Of a stretch of 64,000 nt of DNA, positions 1 to 8,835 are shown piece after piece. This stretch comes from JACMLC01 sp963720235. GTDB taxonomy: Bacteria; Acidobacteriota; Blastocatellia; Pyrinomonadales; Pyrinomonadaceae. The stretch covers positions 930,001 to 994,000 of the forward strand of contig OY970389.1 in NCBI GenBank assembly GCA_963720235.1. The letters run 5' to 3'. The notes under the pieces are model-generated. The model searched no databases. It saw only the letters and a list, made by a program, of their open reading frames with translations, and was not told the origin of the DNA. Each line of letters opens with the position of its first letter. Positions within the stretch are counted from its first letter, which is position 1. Position numbers and translations under genes: made by a program.

Positions 1-1167
1 GACGGAGCTACTACAGTCCTCGTCCAACCCGACGGCAAAATTATTTTAGGCGGAAGCTCCGTCACTACTTCGCGGCAAAGAACAAACTTCGCGCTCGCGC
101 GCTACAACCCGAACGGCTCTTTGATTGGCAAGGCGACGACGGATTTCTCCATGCGCGTTGACTTCATCACTTCGATGGCCCTGCAACCGGACGGGAAAAT
201 CCTCGCCATCGGCATCAGCCATAACACCACCACTCCGACAGGTACTGTCGCAACCGAGCTTGACCTCGCAATGGCGCGCTATGTGGACATCACGACCTTG
301 AGCGTGCACGGCATCCCGTTCGATTTCGACGGCGATTTCAAAGCCAACATCGGAGTCTATCGTCCCGGCGCAACGCCCACAGCCAACAGCCACTGGTATG
401 TCTTGCAGGGCGACTTCAACACTTTCCAGACAATTCAATTCGGCATCGGAGAGGACAAGATTGTCCCTGCGGATTGGAACGGCGACACAGTCACGGACAT
501 AGCCGTCTGGCGGCCTTCAACCGGAACCTGGTACACCTCTCTGAATCCGTCTGCGAACTACGGCGCGTTTCAGTGGGGAACAACGGGAGACATCCCCGCG
601 CCTGGAGATTACGACGGCGACGCTAAAGCAGACCATGCCGTTTATCGTCCCTCGACCGGCTACTTCTATGTCCGCAGAAGCACTGACGGCGGCTTTACCT
701 TCCAGCAGTTCGGCACAAGCACGGACAAGCCACTGGTGGCGGATTTCGACGGCGACTTCAAAACGGATTTTGCGACCGTGCGCGCGAGCGGCAACGACCT
801 CGTCTGGAATATCCTGCGAAGCTCCGATGGCATGCCGCTCATGTACACTTTCGGTCTCGCGACAGACAAGGCTGTGCCTGCCGACTATGACGGCGACGGA
901 GATGCGGATGTCGCAGTCTTTCGTCCCTCGACTGGTCGCTGGTACACTTCGCTCGATCCATCCACAAACTATGGCGAGCAACTATGGGGTACGACCAACG
1001 ACGTGCCTGTCCCTGCGGATTACGACGCGGACGGCAAAGCAGACCTCACGGTCTTTCGCCGCACAAACACCTTCTGGTACATACGGCAGAGCATCAACGG
1101 CACGCTCTTCGAGAAACAATGGGGCATCACGACAGACACTCCGGTCGGGACAGCTTTTATCCCATAA
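1..1167 (+). CDS. delta-60/FG-GAP repeat surface protein (5' partial)
   Basis: The frame is already open at base 1, so the gene begins upstream; 388 codons are visible. The first ~90 residues carry delta-60-type repeats (QPDGKI followed by ALARY). From about residue 110 there are six FG-GAP/VCBS-like repeats of the pattern DYDGDGKAD-VFRPS-WY, which fold as beta-propeller blades and often bind calcium through the DxDxDG loops. The protein is probably exported or surface-bound, but the leader is outside the window. It is a close paralogue of the gene at 5241-7484, with the same domain order and the same C-terminal end. No enzymatic motif is seen; a role in adhesion or surface structure is only inferred. 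Confidence 0.85.
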   Translation, partial: DGATTVLVQPDGKIILGGSSVTTSRQRTNFALARYNPNGSLIGKATTDFSMRVDFITSMALQPDGKILAIGISHNTTTPTGTVATELDLAMARYVDITTLSVHGIPFDFDGDFKANIGVYRPGATPTANSHWYVLQGDFNTFQTIQFGIGEDKIVPADWNGDTVTDIAVWRPSTGTWYTSLNPSANYGAFQWGTTGDIPAPGDYDGDAKADHAVYRPSTGYFYVRRSTDGGFTFQQFGTSTDKPLVADFDGDFKTDFATVRASGNDLVWNILRSSDGMPLMYTFGLATDKAVPADYDGDGDADVAVFRPSTGRWYTSLDPSTNYGEQLWGTTNDVPVPADYDADGKADLTVFRRTNTFWYIRQSINGTLFEKQWGITTDTPVGTAFIP

Positions 1168-1236
1168 AACCTTTTCGAAGAGCTTGAGCCGGATGAGAAA
1201 GAATGTGAACAAGCCCAAGCAGAGTCCATTCATTGC

Positions 1237-1301
1237 AAAGGGCCGGGAGATTAAGTTCAGAAGCATCGCTTAAAGCCTCTGAGCTAATCTTTCGGCCCTT
1301 T
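1237..1301 (+). terminator. terminator-like inverted repeat
   Basis: Two 17-base arms (1237-1253 and 1285-1301, 15 of 17 complementary) share the AAAGGGCCGGGA core that also forms the terminator at 20444-20481. It lies about 70 bases after the stop of the surface-protein gene. The rest of 1302-1530 shows nothing I can identify. Confidence 0.4.
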
Positions 1302-1555
1302 CATCTGCTTCACCCTTCTTGCCTCAAACTCAAGCGGCAATAATAATTCCTCATAAAGATATGTCATACCCGCACATGGATTCGCTATATCCGCCTGTGC
1401 GTCCTTTATCTCCACGCTGGATTCCTTTATACTCCCGCTTCGCTTTCAGGGTTCTGTAAATTTCTGGCCGCGTCTCGCCGACAGATTTTTCCATCCTGTG
1501 ATGTCCCCTTGTGCCGCTCGCGCGCGCTTAACTTCAATCGAGAAAGGTTCTTATT

Positions 1556-3400
1556 TTGGCTCTTGTAAATCGTACCGGATGGAAGAGCGTCTCTGTTTCT
1601 TTGTCTCTCATCGCCCTTATTGCTGCTCTCTGTTTTATCTCACTCTCTACCTTTGAAAACTCTGTCAGGATTGCGCGCGCGGACGGTGTGGCGCAGGTTC
1701 TGCCTTTCGCGCAGAACTGGTCGAACATTGCTCTGATTACTGCCAATGACAACTGGAGCGGTGTGCCGGGCATTATCGGCTATCGCGGCGACAGCCTGAC
1801 CTCTGCGACCGGCACAGACCCGCAGACTATCTTGGCGGACGGCTCTGCCACTCCGGTCAACGTCAATGCCAACCTGGACAACCCGGACACTTTTATCAGT
1901 GGCGGCGTTTCAGAGTTTGAGATAGCCAATCCTGTCGTAGCCCTGCAAGGTTCCGGCACAGCAGATGCCCCGCATCTAGTGCTCCACCTGAACACGACAG
2001 GCCAGACCACAATCAATGTCGCTTACAATCTTCGTGATATTGATAACTCTACGGACAATGCTGTGCAGCCGGTCGCCTTGCAATATCGCGTCGGCGGCAC
2101 AGGCAATTACATTAATCTCCCGACAGGATTTGTCGCGGACGCCACAACAGGCCCAAGTCAGGCGACACAGGTGACGCCCGTGAATGTGACTCTGCCTGCG
2201 GCATGCGACAACCAGTCTCTTGTGCAACTGCGCATCATGACGACCAACGCAGTGGGCAACGACGAGTGGGTCGGCATAGATGACATAAATATCACTGCGG
2301 GCAGCGGCGGCGGCTCGCTCTCCGGCTCAGGCTTAGCCGCGCCTTCTACAGTCCAGCCCGGCAACCCAACCTTGCTGACAGTGACAGTCAATCCTGCCAC
2401 AGACCCTCCGAGCACAGGCATCAGTGTGACAGGCAATCTGACGCAGATTGGCGGCTCTGCCACACAGCTTTTCTATAACGACGGCACGAACGGTGATGTC
2501 ACGCCGGGAGATTTCATCTTCTCTTATCTGGCGACTGTCGGGCAGGCTGTGCCGAACGGGCCAAAGACGCTTCCGGCCAGCATCACGGATGCGCAAGACC
2601 GCATGGCAAGCGCGCTGATTACGCTCACGGTCAGCGTGCCTTTTGCGCCGGACGACCATCTTGTGATGGGCAATCCGAGCGGTGCGACAACGGATGTCAA
2701 CAATCCTTTAAACTATCTGATGATAAAGCCGCAGTACGCGCTCTCGTATCATCGTGACAGAGGGATTGCCAACTGGGTGAGCTGGCATTTGGATTCGACA
2801 TGGATTGGGACTGCGCCGCGTCAGGATGATTTTCGTCCAGACCCAGCGTTGCCGGCAGGTTGGTATCAGGTGCTCGGCACAGACTATCAAAGCTCTGGCT
2901 TTGATCGCGGTCATCACACGCCTTCGGCAGACCGCACGCGCTCTATTCCAGACAACTCCGCGACCTTTCTGATGACAAACATGATGCCGCAGGCTCCTGA
3001 CAACAATCAAGGCCCATGGGAGCAGCTTGAGAGTTATTGCCGCACGCTGGTCAATGCCGGCAACGAGCTTTACATCATCATGGGCGGGGCTGGCACAGGA
3101 GGCACTGGCTCAAACGGCGGCATCACGACGACGATTGCCGCAGGGCATGTGACGGTTCCGGCTTATACATGGAAAGTCATCATCGTCTTGCCTGTCGGAG
3201 ACAACGACGCGGCGCGTGTCAATAAGAGCACGCGCACGATTGCTGTCATCATGCCGAACACGCAGGGCATCAGGACTATCCCTTGGCGAAACTTTCGCGT
3301 CAACGTGGACAGGGTCGAAGCCCTGACAGGCTTTAACTTCTTCTCCAATGTGTCATTGCTCAATCAGCAATTTATCGAAAGACGCATTGACACTTTATAA
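1556..3400 (+). CDS. secreted DNA/RNA non-specific endonuclease (NucA family)
   Basis: A 614-residue protein that should cut DNA and RNA without sequence preference outside the cytoplasm. Residues 1-45 form a basic and hydrophobic leader. About 50-235 is a beta-rich region, 240-355 is Ig-like, and 365-614 is the nuclease domain. The catalytic DRGH signature is at residues 450-453 (His453 the general base), followed by HTPSADR and a downstream N-rich metal-binding region (NMMPQAPDNNQ). The start is TTG at 1556, preceded by GAGAAAGG. The next gene encodes a NuiA-type nuclease inhibitor, which fits a toxic nuclease paired with an immunity protein, as in Anabaena NucA/NuiA. The long N-terminal extension is unusual compared with the ~270-residue NucA. 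Confidence 0.88.
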   Translation: MALVNRTGWKSVSVSLSLIALIAALCFISLSTFENSVRIARADGVAQVLPFAQNWSNIALITANDNWSGVPGIIGYRGDSLTSATGTDPQTILADGSATPVNVNANLDNPDTFISGGVSEFEIANPVVALQGSGTADAPHLVLHLNTTGQTTINVAYNLRDIDNSTDNAVQPVALQYRVGGTGNYINLPTGFVADATTGPSQATQVTPVNVTLPAACDNQSLVQLRIMTTNAVGNDEWVGIDDINITAGSGGGSLSGSGLAAPSTVQPGNPTLLTVTVNPATDPPSTGISVTGNLTQIGGSATQLFYNDGTNGDVTPGDFIFSYLATVGQAVPNGPKTLPASITDAQDRMASALITLTVSVPFAPDDHLVMGNPSGATTDVNNPLNYLMIKPQYALSYHRDRGIANWVSWHLDSTWIGTAPRQDDFRPDPALPAGWYQVLGTDYQSSGFDRGHHTPSADRTRSIPDNSATFLMTNMMPQAPDNNQGPWEQLESYCRTLVNAGNELYIIMGGAGTGGTGSNGGITTTIAAGHVTVPAYTWKVIIVLPVGDNDAARVNKSTRTIAVIMPNTQGIRTIPWRNFRVNVDRVEALTGFNFFSNVSLLNQQFIERRIDTL

Positions 3401-3428
3401 ATAGCCGTAGATGCAGTATGGCACAGAG

Positions 3429-3478
3429 GCTCAAGAAGATTTCAAATCTCAGATGTGAGATTTGAAATCTTCTTGAGC
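3429..3478 (+). terminator. 23-bp perfect hairpin terminator
   Basis: Arms 3429-3451 and 3456-3478 are perfectly complementary with a GATG loop and are followed by TTTT. It separates the nuclease gene from the inhibitor gene, so the inhibitor probably has its own promoter or relies on read-through. Confidence 0.75.
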
Positions 3479-3501
3479 TTTTGTGTGATAAAAGTTAGCA
3501 G

Positions 3502-3903
3502 ATGAAAAGCGACGAGCAGATTGTGAGCGAACTCAGAGAAGCTTCGGCGGGCTTGCTCTTCATGAGCGAATCGGATTATCCGTTTGAGGTTGTGTTGTGG
3601 AAGGGCGAGGCTGAGATAAGTCCTGAGTTTCTACGTCAACTGACGGGTGAAGCCTTTGATGCGATGGTTCAGACGCAGACCGTTGAAGAGTTCTTTCGCG
3701 TCGCGGCTTCCGAAGCGGAATGGCGGAGCGCGCAGGAGCTCGTTGAGGCGAAAAGGTATCAGGCTCTTATTAGATTGCTGAAAGAAAATCTGTCTGAGCT
3801 AATAGTCTATCGCATCGGTAAGACAAACATGCCCGTCTATATTATCGGAAAAAGTTTGAGCGGAAACTGGCTCGGTCTTGCGACGCGCGTGGTCGAGACC
3901 TGA
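3502..3903 (+). CDS. nuclease A inhibitor-like protein (NuiA family)
   Basis: 133 residues with no leader, so cytoplasmic. The N-terminal half has the family signature SESDYPFEVVLWKG (residues 27-40), and the C-terminal half ends in the typical YIIGKSLSGNWLGLATRVVET strand region. Family members have the PR-1-like NuiA fold and plug the active site of NucA-type nucleases. Placement 101 bases after a NucA-type nuclease strongly suggests it protects the producing cell from leaked or unexported enzyme. The family is also found alone in many genomes, so the pairing is an inference from position. Confidence 0.85.
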   Translation: MKSDEQIVSELREASAGLLFMSESDYPFEVVLWKGEAEISPEFLRQLTGEAFDAMVQTQTVEEFFRVAASEAEWRSAQELVEAKRYQALIRLLKENLSELIVYRIGKTNMPVYIIGKSLSGNWLGLATRVVET

Positions 3904-4022
3904 GGGCTGCACAAAAAGTTCTCTACAAAAAAACTCTTGCCTGCCGGACGCGGCCTCGCATAAGATGCCGCGCAAGCCTCGCCGACCCTTTCTCTTTCAC
4001 TCACAATAAGGAGCATTCAAAG

Positions 4023-4382
4023 ATGGCCCGGAATCAAACCAGGCGCTTGAAGCCTGCGATTTTCCAAGCCGATGAAAACGGGTTCGCATCTCTACAGGCC
4101 ATGACGAATTATTCTCCGGCCAATTCTGCATATGCGATGAAGGCGATTCGCGCGGCGCGTGATGAGGTTGATAATTTAAGACGCGCGGAAGCGCAGGCGT
4201 TGGCGGCGGCTGGTGTTGCACGCAGTAAGGCTGTTGCTAAAGAATGGGAGTTTCACAATTTGATGCTCGGCGCGAAGGAGCAGGTCATCGCGCAATTCGG
4301 GATTGATTCGGACGAGTTGGAATCGCTCGGTCGCAAGAAGAAGTCAGCCTACAAACCGCCGGGAAGGAAAGTAAAAAGATAA
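4023..4382 (+). CDS. hypothetical basic helical protein
   Basis: 119 residues that I do not recognise. It starts with ATG, preceded by AATAAGGAGCATT, a good ribosome binding site. The middle (about 45-80) is alanine-rich and predicted helical (RAARDEVDNLRRAEAQALAA). The C-terminal end is strongly basic (GRKKKSAYKPPGRKVKR), as in nucleic-acid-binding proteins, but no known domain is evident. It is followed at once by a terminator, so it is likely a single-gene unit. Confidence 0.6.
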   Translation: MARNQTRRLKPAIFQADENGFASLQAMTNYSPANSAYAMKAIRAARDEVDNLRRAEAQALAAAGVARSKAVAKEWEFHNLMLGAKEQVIAQFGIDSDELESLGRKKKSAYKPPGRKVKR

Positions 4383-4392
4383 AATGAAAAAA

Positions 4393-4432
4393 GCAAAAGT
4401 GAAGATGACAGGGATGCTGTCTTCACTTTTGC
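4393..4432 (+). terminator. hairpin terminator, shared with 8678-8729
   Basis: Arms GCAAAAGTGAAGA...ACAG and CTGTCTTCACTTTTGC, with a two-base bulge, followed by CTTTTT. About 25 bases of the 3' arm and T-run are the same as in the terminator at 8678-8729. It also ends the convergent bacilliredoxin gene. Confidence 0.7.
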
Positions 4433-4460
4433 CTTTTTATCTTTTTATCTTTTGCCTTCT

Positions 4461-4901
4461 TTAATTTGTCGCTGCGGTCGTGCTCTGGCAATGCTGCTCG
4501 AAGGCTTGTTTGAGTTCGTCTGCAATCTGTTGTGCGTCTTTGCCTTCTATCTGGTGGCGTTCCATCATATAGACGAGTTGACCGTCTTTGAGAATGCCTA
4601 TGGAAGGCGAAGAAGGTCTGTAGCCTGTAAAATAGCTGCGCGCTCTTTCCGTCGCTTCGATGTCGGCTCCGGCAAAGACTGTCGCAACCTTGTCTGGCTT
4701 GACTGCATGTTGGAGTGCGAGTGCGATGCCGGGCCGCGCCTTGCCAGCCGCACAGCCGCAGACAGAGTTGACAACCATCATGACAGTGCCTTCCGTCTTC
4801 TGAATCACTTGGTCAACATCTGCGGGCGTGCGCGTCTCTTCGACGCCGAGCCTCGTCAAATCTTCGCGCATTGGTCGAATCATCAATTCCGGGTATGGCA
4901 T
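4461..4901 (-). CDS. bacilliredoxin, BrxA/BrxB family (YphP/YqiW)
   Basis: 146 residues in the cytoplasm. The CGC redox motif is at residues 48-50 (VNSVCGCAAGKARPG), and the protein has the thioredoxin-like fold of the family. Homologues remove bacillithiol from S-bacillithiolated proteins; whether this organism makes bacillithiol cannot be judged here. I start at ATG 4901 because AAGGAGA lies seven bases upstream and the product then has the usual family length; the open frame runs back to 4988 without a comparable site. It is convergent with the gene at 4023-4382. The 339 bases upstream (4902-5240) hold no gene and no structure that I recognise beyond ribosome binding sites. Confidence 0.88.
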   Translation of the reverse strand: MPYPELMIRPMREDLTRLGVEETRTPADVDQVIQKTEGTVMMVVNSVCGCAAGKARPGIALALQHAVKPDKVATVFAGADIEATERARSYFTGYRPSSPSIGILKDGQLVYMMERHQIEGKDAQQIADELKQAFEQHCQSTTAATN

Positions 4902-5240
4902 AAAAAGTCTCCTTTTTGATAACTGTGATTTAAGAGTTGCAATCATAGCATAAAGATGAAAGCCACGCAGTTTGTGGGGCGCAGTCACGGAGTTTATTCT
5001 TAAAGTGATACGCTGCCTGACGGCATTTCAGGCTATTAATAAGGCTGATTTTGGTGAACGTCCTGAACGGCTCACTCATTGACGGCGCGAGTGCTTGTGA
5101 AGTGTTCGCGAAGGGTGCTAAATTATGCTGTATCAACATCTTCGCAACTCGTTTGCCGGAAGATTTCGCCCCGGATTTTCGGCTCCGATGCTTCCCCAGC
5201 CGACCCAACCACAAAGCCTGTAGAGATTTGGAGTTTCAAC

Positions 5241-7484
5241 ATGAAAGACCTCGACGAAATGTCAGCCCGGACATCAACGGCTCGATTTAGCAAAGCATGC
5301 TCGCGCAGCTTGCGTCCTCTGCTGCATGCGCGGCTTGTGCGCTTTGTCTGCACCATCTTCTCAACCCTGCTCTTGATTGGCTCTCTCTCGCAGGAGACGT
5401 TTGCACAGCCGGGTCTGGACCAGACTTTCGGCACAGGCGGCAAGGTGCGGACGAATACCAATCCCAGTCCGTCCACTTCGGATTACGTCTCAAAGGTCTT
5501 GTTGCAAACGGACGGCAAGCTCGTCGTCGTCGGCTCCAGCAGCCTGTACATCTCTACGCAGACTCCGTACTTTCCCACTCCGGCGCTCGCGCGCTACAAC
5601 AGCGACGGCACGCTCGACAGCACTTTTGACAACGACGGAATTGTCCTGACGACCTCGCTTAACTACAGCGCATTAAATGACGCAGTGCTGCAACCGGACG
5701 GCAAGATTGTCGCCGTCGGCACTTACGGCGCGAGTGCTCCAATGGGGGTGAGGGATTATCTGGTTGTGCGCTATAACACGGATGGCAGCCTCGATACGAG
5801 TTTTGATGGAGACGGCTATGCCACGCTCAGCTTTGGCGTGAATCGCGAAGACGCTCTCGGCGTAGCTTTGCAGAGCGACGGCAAGATTGTCGTTGTCGGC
5901 AACTCTGCGCCGAGCGGCGGCAACGCGGTCACAGTCCTCGTGCGTTACAACACGAACGGAACTCAAGACCTCAATTTCGGAAATGAGGATGGAGGGTTAG
6001 CGATTCATAGCCCTCCGAGCGGCACTGCGATTGTCATTCTGCCGGATGACAGAATCATCATCGGCGGCAGTAATACCATTGCGCGCCTCAACAGCAACGG
6101 CACGATTGATACAAGTTTTGGCACATCGGGGCGCATTACTTTGAATTTCTTTACAAACGCACTTGCCCTGCAAGCGGACGGCAAGATTGTGGCTGCCGGT
6201 GAAACAAATTTCACTGCTCCCCAGATAGATTTCGAGCTGGCGCGCCTCAACAGCAACGGCACCATGGATGCCAGTTTTGGCACAAATGGCCGCGTCACGA
6301 CCCCCTTCAATGCGACGAGCAGTGATCGTGCAGCTGATGTCGCGGTGCAACCCGACGGCAGGATAATCGCGTTTGGCACGGGCTTCACTCCGTTGCCGGA
6401 GCAGCGTTCCAATTTCGCTCTCGCACGTTACACGTCGAGCGGCGTTTTGCAGGCCAAGACCACTCTGGACTTTAACCTCAGAGTAGACATCGGCGCTTCG
6501 GCACTGATTCAGCCTGACGGCAAGATTGTGGTCGCGGGTTATTCATATAGCACGCAAACAGGCTTCGGCGTTCCGATTGATGGCGAGTTCGCTTTGGCGC
6601 GCTATGTGGACATTATCAATCAGGTCATCCCCGGCGTCCCTTTCGACTTTGACGGAGACCGGAAGAGTGACATCTCTGTGTACAGACCTCTGATTGATGC
6701 GCCGAGCAAGTGGTATGTGTTCTTCAACAGTAATTCGTTTCAGAGTGTAGACTTCGGCATCACCGGAGACATCATCGTCCCGGCAGATTATGACGGCGAT
6801 GCACGCACGGACTTTGGAGTCTTTCGCCCCTCGACAGGCGTCTGGTACACCTCGCTTAACCCGGCCACGAATTACGGCGCGGTTAATTGGGGAACGAACG
6901 GCGATGTGCCTGTGCCGGGCGACTATGACAGAGACGGCAAGGCAGACCGCGCCGTCTATCGTCCGTCAGACGGCACATGGTACATCCTCAACAGCAGTGA
7001 CGGCTCTTTCACCTTCACGCAGTTTGGCGGCGGAAGCTCTATTCTGCTCGTGCCTGCAGACTATGATGGAGACGGCAAGACAGACCTCGCGTATATCAGT
7101 CTAAGCGGCAACGACCTTGACTGGAACATACGGCGCAGCTCTGACAACCAGACCGTCACAGTCCGCTATGGAATCGGTGGCGATAGAGCAACTCCGGCGG
7201 ACTATGACGGCGATGGTGATGCAGACATAGCAGTCTTTCGTCCATCAACGGGACGCTGGTACACCTCGCTCGACCCCGTTATGAATTACGGCGAGATTGC
7301 ATGGGGACAGAACGGCGACATCCCCGCGCCTGCGGATTACGACGGCGACGGCAAGACGGATGTTACAGTCTTCCGCCCGTCCAACGGCTCTTTCTACATA
7401 CGGCAGAGCACCAACGGCGCGCTGCGTGCGCAGAGATGGGGACAGATGGGCGACGTGCCTGTCGCCTCTGCTTACGTCCGCTAA
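5241..7484 (+). CDS. delta-60/FG-GAP repeat surface protein
   Basis: 747 residues. A basic N-terminus with a hydrophobic stretch (FVCTIFSTLLLIGSLS) ending in TFA-QPGLD is a signal peptide with a long n-region. Residues ~60-460 hold about seven delta-60 repeats (LQPDGKIV-VG, LARYN-DGTLD-FG). Residues ~470-747 hold six FG-GAP/VCBS repeats (PADYDGDGKTD-AVFRPS-WY). The start is ATG 5241, with GGAG eight bases upstream; the frame is open back to a TTG at 5079, which lacks a binding site. It is paralogous to the partial gene at 1-1167. The function is unknown; an exported surface or adhesion protein is the reasonable guess. Confidence 0.85.
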   Translation: MKDLDEMSARTSTARFSKACSRSLRPLLHARLVRFVCTIFSTLLLIGSLSQETFAQPGLDQTFGTGGKVRTNTNPSPSTSDYVSKVLLQTDGKLVVVGSSSLYISTQTPYFPTPALARYNSDGTLDSTFDNDGIVLTTSLNYSALNDAVLQPDGKIVAVGTYGASAPMGVRDYLVVRYNTDGSLDTSFDGDGYATLSFGVNREDALGVALQSDGKIVVVGNSAPSGGNAVTVLVRYNTNGTQDLNFGNEDGGLAIHSPPSGTAIVILPDDRIIIGGSNTIARLNSNGTIDTSFGTSGRITLNFFTNALALQADGKIVAAGETNFTAPQIDFELARLNSNGTMDASFGTNGRVTTPFNATSSDRAADVAVQPDGRIIAFGTGFTPLPEQRSNFALARYTSSGVLQAKTTLDFNLRVDIGASALIQPDGKIVVAGYSYSTQTGFGVPIDGEFALARYVDIINQVIPGVPFDFDGDRKSDISVYRPLIDAPSKWYVFFNSNSFQSVDFGITGDIIVPADYDGDARTDFGVFRPSTGVWYTSLNPATNYGAVNWGTNGDVPVPGDYDRDGKADRAVYRPSDGTWYILNSSDGSFTFTQFGGGSSILLVPADYDGDGKTDLAYISLSGNDLDWNIRRSSDNQTVTVRYGIGGDRATPADYDGDGDADIAVFRPSTGRWYTSLDPVMNYGEIAWGQNGDIPAPADYDGDGKTDVTVFRPSNGSFYIRQSTNGALRAQRWGQMGDVPVASAYVR

Positions 7485-7492
7485 AAAATTAT

Positions 7493-7565
7493 TTCCCGCA
7501 AAGGCGCAAAGACGCAAAGAAAGTTTCTATAGCTTTCTTTGCGTCTTTGCGCCACCAGCGGGAAA
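7493..7565. repeat. GCAAAGGCGCAAAG-family inverted repeat, copy 1
   Basis: Imperfect palindrome with CCCGCAAAGGCGCAAAG on the left and its complement on the right. It follows the surface-protein stop. The rest of the gap 7566-7834 holds only an 11-bp hairpin (7708-7718 with 7731-7741, CTCTTTCGTTC). Confidence 0.75.
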
Positions 7566-7834
7566 TCTTCTTTTTCCTTATGAAACACTCCCGGCGCACA
7601 GTTGATACGCGCTGAAACATCTCTCTTCTTGAACTTCCGCATATCCTCAAAAACAGGCGATTTTTAAGCAAAGCACACGCGGCACGTTCATTGCTAATAG
7701 GGATGCTGAACGAAAGAGATGTGTTTTTAACTCTTTCGTTCACTGACCCGAAACGGCTAGCGTGTGGCACTTGTTTGTCGGCTGGCTCAAAGAATTGAAA
7801 CCCAAATTTTTTTTTGTAGAGGATAAAGAAGAAA

Positions 7835-8656
7835 ATGAAAAAGTTAGCCATGCTTGCATTCATGTTGGGCGCGCTGGTGGCCCTGCCTTTGATGGCGCGC
7901 GCAGATGTTGAAGATCGTCTGTTTGATTTTACAGATTCATACTATCGCCAAAATGGCGTCGAGCCTTCGCGTATTGTTGGCCGTCGCAACGGAGCCGATA
8001 ATCTCTCGGTCTTTGATACACCGTTTTTCTCTCATCAACGCAACGTCAGAACGATTCTGACTCTGCCCGCTTATGACCATAGCGGCAACATAGTTTATTG
8101 GACTGTGATGGGCGAGCTTTTCGTGGACGGCTTTACGAACAACCGCGCAGGGGTTCGCGCACGCCAGATTGGAGACGCTTATCTCGAATACGTTTTCCCG
8201 ACGGCGGGCAGCAATCCTGTCGGCCTCGGCAGCATGCGTCAATCCGTCATACTGGACATGCGCAACGGCTATTTCAGCAACGACAAGCTCGGCCTGTGGA
8301 CGCACGTTTGGATTAGCTATACAGAGAAAGCTTTCAATACCAGAGACGGCATCAGGACGCTGGCCGACCTTGCAAGAAGAAACGGCAACTCTCTGGACGG
8401 CACGCCGATTATCAAGAACTTGAGCGAGTTGGACAATCTTTACAGCAAAGGCTATGTCGCCAAACGCTTTCGCAAGATGGACGGCTCGGAAGGCGCAGTC
8501 TATAGCATCTGCCCTGTCATCAAAGACCCGACAGACGGCGGCATCGCGCCGGATGCGTTCCTCGGCTACACGCGCAACCCTGACGGCACACCGCTTGAGC
8601 CGGAGTTCCTGAACAACTTCAACAGCCTGAAATTCACAGGCGACTGGGCCGACTAA
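7835..8656 (+). CDS. secreted protein of unknown function
   Basis: 273 residues with a clear signal peptide (MKKLAMLAFMLGALVALPLMARA, cleavage after ARA near residue 23). I do not recognise a family. The mature part has few cysteines and many aromatic residues (FTDSYYRQNG, HVWISYTEKAF), and looks globular rather than repetitive. The ATG at 7835 follows GTAGAGGATAAAGAAGAA. It stands alone between two palindromic regions. It could be a periplasmic or secreted enzyme, but no catalytic motif is apparent. Confidence 0.75.
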   Translation: MKKLAMLAFMLGALVALPLMARADVEDRLFDFTDSYYRQNGVEPSRIVGRRNGADNLSVFDTPFFSHQRNVRTILTLPAYDHSGNIVYWTVMGELFVDGFTNNRAGVRARQIGDAYLEYVFPTAGSNPVGLGSMRQSVILDMRNGYFSNDKLGLWTHVWISYTEKAFNTRDGIRTLADLARRNGNSLDGTPIIKNLSELDNLYSKGYVAKRFRKMDGSEGAVYSICPVIKDPTDGGIAPDAFLGYTRNPDGTPLEPEFLNNFNSLKFTGDWAD

Positions 8657-8677
8657 GAAAGTAAAAAGGTAAAAGTT

Positions 8678-8729
8678 AAAAAGGCAAAAGTGTTGATGGC
8701 AAGGATGCTGTCTTCACTTTTGCCTTTTT
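8678..8729 (+). terminator. hairpin terminator, shared with 4393-4432
   Basis: AAAAGGCAAAAGTG pairs with CACTTTTGCCTTTT. The right side and the inner GGATGCTGTCTTC are the same as at 4411-4437, showing that this terminator has been copied. Confidence 0.65.
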
Positions 8730-8747
8730 GCGATTGGCACATGAGCG

Positions 8748-8822
8748 CGCCCTCCCTGAAGGTCGGGCTACTGCCCCTCTATTGTCACTCACGGGGCAGT
8801 AGCCCGACCTTCAGGGAGGGCG
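8748..8822. repeat. 30-bp perfect palindrome (CAGTAGCCC family)
   Basis: Arms 8748-8777 and 8793-8822 are exact complements around a 15-base loop. It lies at the 3' end of tsaE, between convergent genes, and contains the GGGGCAGTAGCCCGAC core that recurs near 15.5 and 20.5 kb. Confidence 0.85.
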
Positions 8823-8835
8823 TATCAGATGACAC

